Assembly: GCA_002452555.1 (NCBI GenBank)
Contig: DKER01000094.1
Span: 7,648-23,020, forward strand
Length of the DNA stretch: 15,373 bases
Origin: Fidelibacterota bacterium UBA6817
GTDB taxonomy: Bacteria > Fidelibacterota > Fidelibacteria > Fidelibacterales > Fidelibacteraceae
Direction: 5' to 3'
In this document: one piece after another, positions 1 through 8,571 of the stretch
How the letters are laid out: the number at the start of each line of letters is the position of its first letter
How positions within the stretch are numbered: the stretch's first letter is position 1
Program-made: the position numbers and the translations under genes
Notes under the pieces: model-generated
Databases searched by the model: none
What the model saw: the letters and a program-made list of their open reading frames with translations, nothing else
What the model was told of the DNA's origin: nothing

Positions 1-1464
1 TTTTTTATCGTTTTAAATACGCTGGGCGTAAAAGAAGCGGCAAGAACACAGGTTATTCTTGTTAGTGTTCTTTTGTGTTTATTGATCTTGTATATTATTA
101 TCGGCTTCCCAAAAATAAAAACCGAGAATCTTATCCCCTTTACTCCTTACGGAATTCTTCCCGTTTTTTCAACCACAGGACTTGTTTTTGTATCCTATGG
201 CGGATTATTAAAAGTTGCCAGCATGGCGGAAGAGGTCCATGATCCGGGGAAAACCATGCCCCGGGGCATTATCCTTTCGATTATTACCGTCATCTTTGTT
301 TATACCCTGAGTATCACCGTCACCACCGGCGTTGTGGATGTTGAAGAGCTTGATCATTCCCTGATTCCTATGTCTCTTGGAGGAGAAAAGGTGTTGGGGA
401 AAACCGGATTCATTGCAATGAGCATAGGAGCCATATTGGCCTTTATATCAACGGCCAATGCGGGATTGATGTCTGCGTCCCGGTATCTTCTGGCAATGAG
501 CCGGGATAATCTTCTTCCGCGTCCTTTCGCCCACATCAATAAACGATTTCATACCCCTCACGTTGCTATTTTGGTCACAGGATTTATTATGATACTCAGT
601 CTTTTTCTGGAATTGAAAGTTCTGGTTGAAGCAGCCTCTACAGTATTAATGATGACCTATATTCTTGCCTGTCTGGGGGTTGTCGTACTCCGGGAAAGTA
701 CCCTTCACAATTACAGACCTTTGTTTAAATCGCCCCTTTATCCTTGGTTGCAGATAATTGGAATAGCGGGTCTGGTTTATGTTATTTATCAAGTAGGGGG
801 AGATGCCTATCTGATCAGCGGGGCATTGATTCTGGCTGCTTTTTTATACTATCTTCTTTATGGACGTCAAAAGGTTAGCCGCGAATCAGCTCTCCTTCAT
901 TTGATTGCACGGCTTACGAATCGCCAGATTGCTACCGGATCTCTCGAAGATGAATTAAAACAGATTATTCGTGAACGGGATGAAATAAGTATGGACAAAT
1001 TTGACCATCTTGTGGAAGATGCGCCTATTCTGGATCTTAAAGGTCATGTCACAAAAGACGAGTTTTTTAAACTCAGTGCTGAAAAACTCTCTGTTCGTCT
1101 GGATATGGATAAATATAAACTTGAAGAGCTTCTTAAAAAACGTGAAGACGAAAGCAGCACGCTTTTAACCCCATCCCTGGCCGTTCCGCATGTGATTATT
1201 GACGGGGTTGATCGTTTTGAATTATTAATTGTGCGTGCAAAAGACGGGATAGAGTATTCTGAAGATGCAAAAGACGTTAAGACGCTCTTTGTCATAGCAG
1301 GGACAAAAGATAAGCGAAGTTTTCATTTGAGGGCACTGGCTGCAATTGCCCAGATTGTTCAGAAAAAAGAATTTGAAAAACGCTGGTTTGATGCAAAAAA
1401 TGAACAGGCACTGCGAGATATCATCCTTCTGTCTTCAAGAGACCGCTTTGTTCAGGATCAGTAA
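1..1464 (+). CDS. APC-family amino acid permease with C-terminal PTS EIIA-like domain (5' partial)
   Basis: The frame is open from base 1 and the sequence at 1-72 (NTLGVKEAARTQ) is typical internal APC-permease sequence, so the gene starts outside the window; the TTG at 73 is not the real start. Several hydrophobic helices follow to about base 860, including the loop with EEVHDPGKTMPRGI (about 226-285) that is characteristic of APC amino acid/polyamine transporters in the inner membrane. A charged linker (about 860-1020) leads to a cytoplasmic domain at about 1020-1440 resembling PTS EIIA type 2 (fructose/nitrogen type). It carries AVPH with the probable phosphoacceptor His at 1189-1191. Such EIIA domains are phosphorylated by HPr-like proteins; here the likely role is control of uptake rather than sugar transfer, because no EIIB or EIIC is attached. 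The substrate cannot be told from sequence. The family call is firm and the regulatory role is inferred. Confidence 0.88.
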   Translation, partial: FFIVLNTLGVKEAARTQVILVSVLLCLLILYIIIGFPKIKTENLIPFTPYGILPVFSTTGLVFVSYGGLLKVASMAEEVHDPGKTMPRGIILSIITVIFVYTLSITVTTGVVDVEELDHSLIPMSLGGEKVLGKTGFIAMSIGAILAFISTANAGLMSASRYLLAMSRDNLLPRPFAHINKRFHTPHVAILVTGFIMILSLFLELKVLVEAASTVLMMTYILACLGVVVLRESTLHNYRPLFKSPLYPWLQIIGIAGLVYVIYQVGGDAYLISGALILAAFLYYLLYGRQKVSRESALLHLIARLTNRQIATGSLEDELKQIIRERDEISMDKFDHLVEDAPILDLKGHVTKDEFFKLSAEKLSVRLDMDKYKLEELLKKREDESSTLLTPSLAVPHVIIDGVDRFELLIVRAKDGIEYSEDAKDVKTLFVIAGTKDKRSFHLRALAAIAQIVQKKEFEKRWFDAKNEQALRDIILLSSRDRFVQDQ

Positions 1465-1509
1465 TACCAAATATTCTTTTCAATAAATTCCTTGTGTTTC
1501 TTATATTCA

Positions 1510-1515
1510 TATAAT
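1510..1515 (+). promoter_or_regulatory. possible -10 box (TATAAT) for the receiver/PAS kinase gene
   Basis: A perfect TATAAT lies 23 bases before the ATG at 1539, in the 74-base gap after the permease stop. No good -35 box is seen at 16-18 bases upstream (the nearest hexamer, about 1488-1493, is TTCCTT). The leader would be very short. In AT-rich DNA this match could be chance. Confidence 0.25.
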
Positions 1516-1538
1516 CCTTTAAATCACCGGAGCATTCA

Positions 1539-4500
1539 ATGCATAAGCCCAATAGCACCATACTTATAGTTGATGACGAACAACTCATTGCTCAATATAC
1601 TGCCGTTTTACTCGAAGACTATGGATATAAGACAAAAATCTCATACACGGGCGAACATGCAGTTAAGACCGTAAATGAGAGCGGTAATATAGATCTTATC
1701 CTTATAGATATTGACCTTGGACCCGGGTTAAGCGGTCCTGAGGCTGCCCAGATCATTCTTAAAGATTACAATATCCCCATTGTCTTTGTTACATCTCATT
1801 CTGAAGAAGAAATGGTAGAAAAGGTTAGATCTATAACCAGATATGGTTATGTCATTAAAAATTCGGGCGAATTTGTTCTCATGTCTTCCATAGAAATGGC
1901 ATTTGAGCTTTTTGATGCTCACAAGGCGCTTGAAAAACAGCTAAATGCTATAACAGAAAGTGAAAAAAGGCATGAAACCTTTCTCAATTCTACCCATGAT
2001 CTGGCGTTTTTAAAAAACGACAATCTGGAATATGTTTTAATCAATGAAGCAAATGCACGGTTTTTTAACCGGGAAAAACATGAAATTATCGGAAAAAAAG
2101 ATTCGGGTTTTTTACCGGATGAAAACGCCAAAAATTGCGAACAATCCGATTTGCAGGCCTTACGGGAGAACAGGATTATAACTTCATTAGAAACAATCGA
2201 TGATCATACCTATGAAACAACGAAGTTTCCGGTCCCGATGGGCGGCGGAAAGATGGGAGTGGGGGCCTACATCCGAGACATCACCCAACAGAAATTGGTT
2301 GAAAATGAACTGAAAGAAAGTGAAGAAAAGTTCAGAATGCTTGCAGACTCTTCCCCTTTCGCCATTATGATCTATCAAAACGATTCCTGGGTTTACACAA
2401 ATCCTGCCGGAGAAATGATTTCCGGTTATTCTGCAGAAGAATTGTATAAGCAAAAGTTTTGGGAGATAGTTGATCCTGAGGACCGGGATATGATTATTCA
2501 AAGAGGCAAAAACAGGCAAACCGGACAGGATACCGTTAACTCATACGAATTTAAAATAAGAACAAAGAACAACTCGATCCGCTGGGTATTTTTAAACGGC
2601 AGATCGATTCAGTATCAGGGTAAACCTGCAGGATTAATATCCATTGCAGATATAACCGTCCGTAAAGAAGCGGAAGAAAAACTCAAATTATCCGAACGGA
2701 CATACAAAGACATAATCAACACTATTTCAGAAGCTGTTTTTATTCATAATCCGGAAGGTGTAATACTTGATATCAATAAAACGGCAGAAACGATGTATGG
2801 ATACACTAAAGAGGAAATTCTCGGCAATACACCCCTTTTCCTTTCTGCACCGGGGAAAAATGATAAGGATCTGATTTTCAAATCAATTAAACAGGCGTCT
2901 GAAGGAAAGCGGATTCAACTCTTCTTTTGGGGAAAGAAAAAAGACGGTACCCTGTTCCCTAAAGAAGTCAGTTTATCTCCGGGATCGTACTTTGGTAAAC
3001 ATGCCGTTATTGCTGTTGCCAGAGATATTTCTGAAAGAGAGGAAAGAGAATCGGTTTTAAAGGAAAGCAAAGCGCGTTACAAGGCGCTCTTTACCAACAA
3101 TTACAGCGTTATGCTTTTAATTGATCCCGAAACCGGGTTAATAAATAATGCAAATCAGGCTGCCTGCACATTTTACGGATGGGATTTAGAAACGCTGAAG
3201 GGTATGAATATTTCCAATATCAATATCATGACCGACAGCGAAATAAAAGCAGCTATGGCCGAAGCCAGAGACAAAAAACAAAACTATTTTATTTTTAAAC
3301 ACAGGCTCTCAAGCGGTGAGATCCGGAATGTGGAAGTTTACAGCGGTCCAATTGAAATTGGAAGAAAACGATTGTTGTACTCCATAATCCATGACATCAC
3401 TGCCAGAATGGAAGCCGAAGCGGCTCTCAGGGAACGTGAAGAATATCTTTCGGTAACCCTGCATTCAATCGGCGATGCCGTAATTGCCACAGATGTTGAG
3501 GGAAAAATAAACCGAATGAATCATGTCGCCGAAATGTTAACCGGCTGGACATTTGAAGAAGCCCGGGGACGTCCGCTTGAAACAGTCTTCAGGATTATTA
3601 ACTCTCAGTCCCGGCGAGACGTTGCCAATCCCGTTGTACAGGTGCTGGAAACCGGCAAAACGGCTCAACTGGCAAATCATACCGTTTTAATAGCCAAGGA
3701 TGGCACCGAATATCATATTGCAGACAGTGCTGCACCCATTATTGACGTTTCCGGAAAAATACAGGGTATAATCCTTGTATTTTCTGATATGACGGAAAAA
3801 TATATGGATCTTGAAAGAATCCGGAAAAGTGAACACATGCTCAATACACTAATTTCCAATCTTCAGGGCATGGTTTATCTGTGTAAAAATGAACCGGGCT
3901 GGCCTATGGAATTTGTCAGTCCGGGTTCAGTGCAACTTACCGGTTACAAGCCGGAGGATTTTTATGAAGCACATGTTTTATACAGCAATGTCATTCACCC
4001 TGAAGATCGACAGGCTGTTTGGGAAACGATTCAAAATACCATCCGGGAAAAGAAACATTTTTTTATTGATTATCGGATTATAGACAGACACGGAAATGAA
4101 AAATGGGTCCGCGAACAGGTGCTGGCTTCTTATTCTGAAAACGGGGATTTACGTCATCTGGAAGGCTTCATCTCTGATATTACTTTGCAAAAGACCGCAA
4201 ACATGAAAATCCAGAAACTGCTGAAAGAAAAGGAGCTTTTACTGAGAGAAGTTCACCACAGAACAAAAAATAACATGAATATCATTGCCAGTATACTTTC
4301 TCTCCAACGAAAACAGTTAAGCAATCCGGAATCGGTAGAGGCTCTGGAAGATGCCCAAAACCGCATTAAAACAATGACAGTTATTTATGACAAACTTTTC
4401 AGATCCGATGATTATAAGAACATTTCTTCCAAAAAATATCTGGAACGCTTGATTACAAATCTGAGTGCAGCCAATATCTCCGCTTCAAAAATTAACATAA

Positions 4501-4835
4501 AACACAATATTCAGGATATTCTGATAGATTCAGATATCCTGTTCTCCGTGGGACTTATTCTCAACGAACTTATAACCAATTCATTCAAATATGCATTCCC
4601 GGGAAATACCTGCGGTGAGATATTTATAAACTTCTCTTTACCGCATTCAAACACGTTGATTTTGGAATATAAAGATACCGGTATCGGAATGTCCGGCGAT
4701 TCTCCGCCAGAAAGGCAAGGGGGCTTTGGTTTGAAGCTCGTTGATCTTCTGGTTAGTCAACTTGAAGGCCATTGCGAGCAAAGCTGGAAAGGCGGCACCC
4801 GGTACAGCATAACATTTCCCATAAAAAAAACTTAA
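1539..4835 (+). CDS. Hybrid sensor histidine kinase: receiver, six PAS domains, HisKA_2 and HATPase
   Basis: This 1098-residue soluble protein has no membrane segment. Residues about 5-120 are a receiver domain with acidic pair D12/D13, probable phosphoacceptor D57 (LILIDIDLG), T85 and K107. Six PAS folds follow, each closed by a D[IM][ST]-type end: about 140-252, 265-375, 388-500, 515-622, 635-752 and 770-885. The transmitter begins with LLREVHHRTKNNMN, the HisKA_2 signature, with probable phosphoacceptor His906 (H907 adjacent). The ATPase domain has an N box around N1014 (ELITNSFKYAF), a canonical G1 box DTGIG at 1046-1050 and a G2 glycine motif near 1058. ATG 1539 is preceded by a GGAG at 1529-1532. 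It probably integrates several cytosolic signals and passes phosphate to an unlinked regulator; the N-terminal receiver could itself be an input. It lies 69 bases before a second kinase with a similar core. The ligands of the PAS domains are unknown. Confidence 0.93.
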   Translation: MHKPNSTILIVDDEQLIAQYTAVLLEDYGYKTKISYTGEHAVKTVNESGNIDLILIDIDLGPGLSGPEAAQIILKDYNIPIVFVTSHSEEEMVEKVRSITRYGYVIKNSGEFVLMSSIEMAFELFDAHKALEKQLNAITESEKRHETFLNSTHDLAFLKNDNLEYVLINEANARFFNREKHEIIGKKDSGFLPDENAKNCEQSDLQALRENRIITSLETIDDHTYETTKFPVPMGGGKMGVGAYIRDITQQKLVENELKESEEKFRMLADSSPFAIMIYQNDSWVYTNPAGEMISGYSAEELYKQKFWEIVDPEDRDMIIQRGKNRQTGQDTVNSYEFKIRTKNNSIRWVFLNGRSIQYQGKPAGLISIADITVRKEAEEKLKLSERTYKDIINTISEAVFIHNPEGVILDINKTAETMYGYTKEEILGNTPLFLSAPGKNDKDLIFKSIKQASEGKRIQLFFWGKKKDGTLFPKEVSLSPGSYFGKHAVIAVARDISEREERESVLKESKARYKALFTNNYSVMLLIDPETGLINNANQAACTFYGWDLETLKGMNISNINIMTDSEIKAAMAEARDKKQNYFIFKHRLSSGEIRNVEVYSGPIEIGRKRLLYSIIHDITARMEAEAALREREEYLSVTLHSIGDAVIATDVEGKINRMNHVAEMLTGWTFEEARGRPLETVFRIINSQSRRDVANPVVQVLETGKTAQLANHTVLIAKDGTEYHIADSAAPIIDVSGKIQGIILVFSDMTEKYMDLERIRKSEHMLNTLISNLQGMVYLCKNEPGWPMEFVSPGSVQLTGYKPEDFYEAHVLYSNVIHPEDRQAVWETIQNTIREKKHFFIDYRIIDRHGNEKWVREQVLASYSENGDLRHLEGFISDITLQKTANMKIQKLLKEKELLLREVHHRTKNNMNIIASILSLQRKQLSNPESVEALEDAQNRIKTMTVIYDKLFRSDDYKNISSKKYLERLITNLSAANISASKINIKHNIQDILIDSDILFSVGLILNELITNSFKYAFPGNTCGEIFINFSLPHSNTLILEYKDTGIGMSGDSPPERQGGFGLKLVDLLVSQLEGHCEQSWKGGTRYSITFPIKKT

Positions 4836-4885
4836 AATTAAAACCGGTGAAAGCTAACATGAGAAATTTGATGTTAACAATTATC

Positions 4886-4896
4886 AGGAAAGGAAG
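4886..4896 (+). promoter_or_regulatory. ribosome binding site that fixes a TTG start
   Basis: The purine run AGGAAAGGAAG ends 8 bases before TTG 4905. The frame is closed by a TAA at 4875, and no ATG or GTG lies between that stop and 4905, so this site makes the TTG the likely start. Confidence 0.6.
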
Positions 4897-4904
4897 AGAA
4901 AAAA

Positions 4905-6572
4905 TTGTATAACCAATTATCAGGCGGAGAATTTATCCAGGTTATTATAAACTTTCTTCCCATTTTCGGGATGGCTTATCTGTTAATGGGTTTAATCAGT
5001 GACAGAAACAGGGATGTTCCGGGCGGATTTTTGTTTTCTTTGCTCATGATTGCTTCGGCAGTGTATACATTCGGATATTATTTTGAGGTTCACAGCAAGG
5101 ACCTTGAATCGGCCTTTATGTATCTGACACTTGAATATATCGGTCTGGCGTTTCTCGGTTCATTGTGGGTTCTCTTTCTCATGGAATATACAGGCCAATT
5201 AATCAACTATCGTCGTTTTATAGCACCGTTATTAATACTGGCATCATTTATAACCCTGGTTATTGTTAATACAAATCCTTTTCACAACCTCTATTATATC
5301 AATCTGAATTATGATACCATATCGAATTTGACCATAATAAGGTTTGACCGGGGAACGTGGTACTGGTTTTTTGTCATTTTTACCAATGTCTGCTTTATAT
5401 TGGGCAGCATTTTGCTACTGCGGGCGTGGCGGGTCAACAAAAATACGATAAGAAAACGGTACTACCTGCTCTTCATCGGATCGCTTTTTCCATGGCTGGC
5501 GCTTATATTCAATATGATTGCTCATCGTTCGGTTGTTATTGACTTGGGGCCGTTTGGGTTATTGGTTGCGGCAGTAATTTTTGTATATAATATTTATGCT
5601 TATAAATTATTTGACCTGATCCCTGCCGCCAAGAAAACTGTTTTTGAATTCATGAGTGACGGTGTTCTGATTTTGAACAACAGTTATCTGATCACAGAAT
5701 CCAATCATGCGGCAGAAAAGCTCCTGGGGGCCATAAATGTTAAAAGGGGAACCGATATAGCAACACTGTTCGATAAAGAGACTCTCGGGAAAATCATGCA
5801 AAATGAAGATTCTGATAACGTTCTCGATCTGGTATATAAGAAAAACAGCCATGAAATAATTCTGGATATCAGATCTTCCAGAATTTTGGATAACCAGGGT
5901 CATTTAAATGGAATATTACTGATATTGAGAGATGTTACAATTTCTAAACGCGATGAAGATGAAGTCAGAAGGCTGTTAACAGAAAAAGAGATACTGCTTC
6001 GGGAAGTTCACCACAGGATTAAAAATAACATGAACACCATTGCCGGTTTTTTAACGCTGCAAGCAAGAAAACTGCAGGATAAAGGGGCTGTAAATGCTCT
6101 TCAGGAAGCAAAGAATAAAATATCCGGTATGATGATGATCTATGACCAGCTTATGCATACCGATGATTTTACAAATATTTCATCCGGTGATTACCTGAAT
6201 CCGTTGATTGATAATATTATTGAGTCCTACGATAATGAATCAACAATCAAGGTCATTAAAGAAATTGAAGATGAAATAATGGATTCAAAAATTATGTTTC
6301 AAGTGGGTATTATTCTGAATGAATTGCTGACAAATTCGTTTAAATATGCTTTTTCAAACAAACAGGACGGTGAAATATTTATTCATTTCAGACTTCGCAA
6401 TAATAAAATTGAACTTCTTTATCGTGATAATGGACATGTTCTTCCCGAATCTGCATTTGATGATGCCAGTTCAGGTCTGGGTTTAAATCTGATTCGTTTA
6501 TTGATACGCCAACTGAAAGGTACTATCGAGATTAACAGAAGCAACGGCACTGAATTCATAATGATAATATAA
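4905..6572 (+). CDS. Membrane sensor histidine kinase: 7TM sensor, PAS, HisKA_2 and HATPase
   Basis: This 555-residue protein begins with about seven hydrophobic helices (residues 10-235) of the histidine-kinase 7TM N-terminal type, including the loop NPFHNLYY. One PAS fold follows (about 241-348, ending RDVTISK). The transmitter starts with LLREVHHRIKNNMN, with probable phosphoacceptor His369 (H370 adjacent), and the N box is around N477 (ELLTNSFKYAF). The G1 box reads D508-N-G510-H-V, lacking the usual second glycine; the G2 motif SSGLGL is intact. The core closely resembles that of the kinase just upstream, including shared spacing of the His and N-box motifs, so the two are probably paralogues and may be cotranscribed (69-base gap, no clear terminator). 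It likely senses a membrane or external signal and phosphorylates a receiver, possibly the one on its neighbour. The TTG start is supported by a strong ribosome binding site. Confidence 0.9.
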   Translation: MYNQLSGGEFIQVIINFLPIFGMAYLLMGLISDRNRDVPGGFLFSLLMIASAVYTFGYYFEVHSKDLESAFMYLTLEYIGLAFLGSLWVLFLMEYTGQLINYRRFIAPLLILASFITLVIVNTNPFHNLYYINLNYDTISNLTIIRFDRGTWYWFFVIFTNVCFILGSILLLRAWRVNKNTIRKRYYLLFIGSLFPWLALIFNMIAHRSVVIDLGPFGLLVAAVIFVYNIYAYKLFDLIPAAKKTVFEFMSDGVLILNNSYLITESNHAAEKLLGAINVKRGTDIATLFDKETLGKIMQNEDSDNVLDLVYKKNSHEIILDIRSSRILDNQGHLNGILLILRDVTISKRDEDEVRRLLTEKEILLREVHHRIKNNMNTIAGFLTLQARKLQDKGAVNALQEAKNKISGMMMIYDQLMHTDDFTNISSGDYLNPLIDNIIESYDNESTIKVIKEIEDEIMDSKIMFQVGIILNELLTNSFKYAFSNKQDGEIFIHFRLRNNKIELLYRDNGHVLPESAFDDASSGLGLNLIRLLIRQLKGTIEINRSNGTEFIMII

Positions 6573-6592
6573 ATACGATTATAAAATTCACG

Positions 6593-7198
6593 CTACACTA
6601 AAGCATTTTTTAAGGCTCTAAACTCATTGAGTATCATGGCAGTTGCCCCCCATACATTTACATTGGAAAACAAAAAACCGGGCACCTGATACCCGTTTTC
6701 CAAATTAAAACGTCCTTTTTCAGGATGCTCCAACAGTTCAGACAATCTAACGTGTATAATTTCCTCTACTTCTTTCGGGTCCGGAGAAAACTGAAGTCTG
6801 CGTTCTGTATACGCCACGGACGGATGCACGATGAATCCGCTGTGAGGAATGGGAAGAGGCGTCAGCATTCCGGCAATTTCATGCGTGTACACATCGACGC
6901 CAATTTCCTCTGCTGTTTCCCGAATTGCCGTTTCAACAGGATTTTCATTTTTTTCCATATGACCTCCCGGAAGACTGATTTGTCCCCGGTGATGATCATC
7001 TTTCCTGTCACTCCGCCGAATCAGGGGGAAAAATAATTCACCATCCTGCAAATAGATCAGCAGCAGTGTGGCCGCGGGGTAAAACGAATCTCTGAGAGGC
7101 TTTTTCCGTCCTTCCGGCCACATATCCTGATGATACCGTACGCCGGGTAACGGGTTATTCAAAGCATGTTGTATTGAATAAAAATTCAGTTTTTTCAT
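6593..7198 (-). CDS. Nudix hydrolase, probable CoA pyrophosphatase type
   Basis: The 201-residue protein holds a complete Nudix box: G79, E85, R93-E94, E97-E98 and G100 match GX5EX7REUXEEXGU, the Mg-binding helix that cleaves nucleoside diphosphate-linked substrates. Just before it, RRS (61-63) and RGQISLPGG (71-79) resemble the extra motif of the CoA pyrophosphatase group (NudL/YeaB-like), which splits CoA into 3',5'-ADP and 4'-phosphopantetheine; the spacing inside that motif is one residue longer than the form I know. No signal peptide, so it is cytosolic. It starts 12 bases after the stop of the broken hydrolase gene, on the same strand, with no obvious Shine-Dalgarno at its ATG, and ends 20 bases from the convergent kinase gene. 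The Nudix call is firm; the CoA substrate is a family-level inference. Confidence 0.9.
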   Translation of the reverse strand: MKKLNFYSIQHALNNPLPGVRYHQDMWPEGRKKPLRDSFYPAATLLLIYLQDGELFFPLIRRSDRKDDHHRGQISLPGGHMEKNENPVETAIRETAEEIGVDVYTHEIAGMLTPLPIPHSGFIVHPSVAYTERRLQFSPDPKEVEEIIHVRLSELLEHPEKGRFNLENGYQVPGFLFSNVNVWGATAMILNEFRALKNALV

Positions 7199-7210
7199 GA
7201 TATGTTAGTG

Positions 7211-8360
7211 CTATCGAACCAATAAAAGTTTCCCGGTTTCTTTATAATCATCCATCAATATCTGATAAAAATAAATTCCGGACGGATAGCCATAAAATGA
7301 ACAACTGAAATAGTGAGTTCCTTCCGCATAAATAGAATCACGGATGTTTAGAATTGTTGCTCCGTTCAAATCCACTATTTTCAAATCTATCTTGTACCTG
7401 TCATCCAGATTTACTTTGAAAAAAACCGTTTCATTAAAAGGGTTTGGATATACCTGTGTCAAGGGTGTTATATCATTAATCTCACTGCCGCTAATTTGGT
7501 TGAACAAGCGGGGAATCGCCTGGAATGCAGCTTGAAACACTTCTTCCTCAAGATTGTACCAGCCGCTGTATTCACCATAATTCCAATTCCCGCCGTTTGT
7601 TATAAAAACAATGCCGTATTCGTTCTCATAAGAGAAATATGCATCTGCAATTAAACCATAGGCTTCACCGGAATGCCCCAACAACATTTCACCGGGCAGC
7701 AGGTCTGTTGTAACATGGTTACCATGGGCAAAATTTTTAAAAATTCCGTTATAATTGTTTCCGTTGGTTCCGTTGTACGACCAAACAGTGGTATGCATCT
7801 CATCGAAGGCAAGGGGCGACATCAGTGTTTCTTGTTTCATGTTTGCCTTTAAAAATTTAACCAAATCTTCCGCACTGGCCCTTAAGCCGCCCTGCGGTGC
7901 AAATTTCAACCCGTTTGAGCCCGGCACATATTGACTCATGTCAGGTTCCTGCGGTTGAATGCCCCGGAAATTATCAAACTGGGGGCGTGTTCCCCGATAT
8001 AAAACAGCCAGGTCATTAATCTCCGGCAGTTTATAAACATTGAAGTCTGCATCCATTTGAAGCGGAGGCATCAAGGTCAAGCAATCCCCGGTCTGACAGA
8101 ATGAAAATTGCCGTTGCCGTTACATATTTTGAGATAGAAGCGATTCGATACTTCGTTTGACGATTAACCGGCAGATTCCTTGAAATATCCCGTCTTCCGT
8201 AACTATACCGGTAATCCCCTTTACCTTCTGAAAAAACGTAAACAGACATTCCTGCCAGAGCATATTTCCGGCCAATATTCAAAAATAACGAATCCGCGCT
8301 GTCATCGGCATACAGCATCTGAAACCCAACGGCCAGGATAATCAACAGCTGTTTAATCAT
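7211..8360 (-). pseudogene. Secreted beta-lactamase-like serine hydrolase with type IX sorting tail, broken by internal deletion
   Basis: Two frames together make one damaged gene. The 5' piece (8360 to 8031) has a signal peptide (MIKQLLIILAVGFQMLYA) and the SxxK motif S75-I-S-K78 of class C beta-lactamase/DD-peptidase-like hydrolases, then LLDLD, and runs out of frame to a stop. The 3' piece resumes near 8068 with PLQMDADF, equivalent to the family's PLGM-D-T stretch that normally lies over 100 residues further on. It continues with the HSG motif that serves as the third catalytic box, and ends in a C-terminal secretion/sorting domain (YPNPFN ... SGIYFYQ ... KLLLVR, ending at the stop at 7211). 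The segment carrying the second catalytic Tyr (YxN) is absent, so a frameshift alone cannot restore it. The start at 8360 is chosen over TTG 8378 because GGGAG precedes it by 5 bases. The original role was probably an exported peptidase or esterase. A misassembly could give the same picture. Confidence 0.8.
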
Positions 8361-8571
8361 GAATTCTCCCGTTAACAATTTTAATGATTATTCCCGCGAA
8401 AACAGTTTTTTTCACAAAAGAGATACATTGATCAAATATACCTTATTCATAGAAACAATTATCCGGTATTATGTCATCATGATATTTTATAGATTTTAAT
8501 GCCTTTTTGTAAAAAAACATAAAGAAAGGGTTTCAGCACAGGTGTAACCGTTCATCAACCGGAGATGATTC
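8361..8571. other. divergent intergenic region, 211 bases
   Basis: This gap separates the minus-strand hydrolase/Nudix pair from the plus-strand transporter/PAS pair and should hold promoters for both. It is AT-rich. A perfect 8-bp palindrome TTGATCAA (8428-8435) is a possible operator but may be chance. I see no small gene, no RNA gene and no convincing -35/-10 pair. Confidence 0.5.
8364..8370 (-). promoter_or_regulatory. ribosome binding site deciding the hydrolase start
   Basis: On the minus strand GGGAGAA stands 3 bases (its GGGAG core 5 bases) before ATG 8360. It lies inside the extra six codons that would be added by the upstream TTG 8378, and the shorter form begins directly with a good signal peptide. 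Confidence 0.55.

Noticed and set aside
73..75. TTG 73 as the permease start
   Set aside because: The frame is open to base 1 and the upstream residues match the APC family, so the gene is cut by the window edge.
2187..2519. Minus-strand open frame of 110 codons inside the first kinase
   Set aside because: It is the shadow of a well-supported PAS-domain gene and its protein shows no recognisable family or start signal.
4855..4876. Inverted repeat TAACAT/ATGTTA between the two kinase genes
   Set aside because: Six base pairs with a 10-base loop and no T run; likely chance.
7211..8360. Programmed frameshift joining the two hydrolase pieces
   Set aside because: A shift at the overlap would join the frames but the protein would still lack over 100 family residues including the second catalytic motif; deletion explains it better.
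8428..8451. Promoter with TTGATC as -35 in the divergent gap
   Set aside because: No acceptable -10 box at 16-18 bases; a TAnnTTTG-like Bacteroidetes element on the minus strand also lacks a correctly spaced partner.
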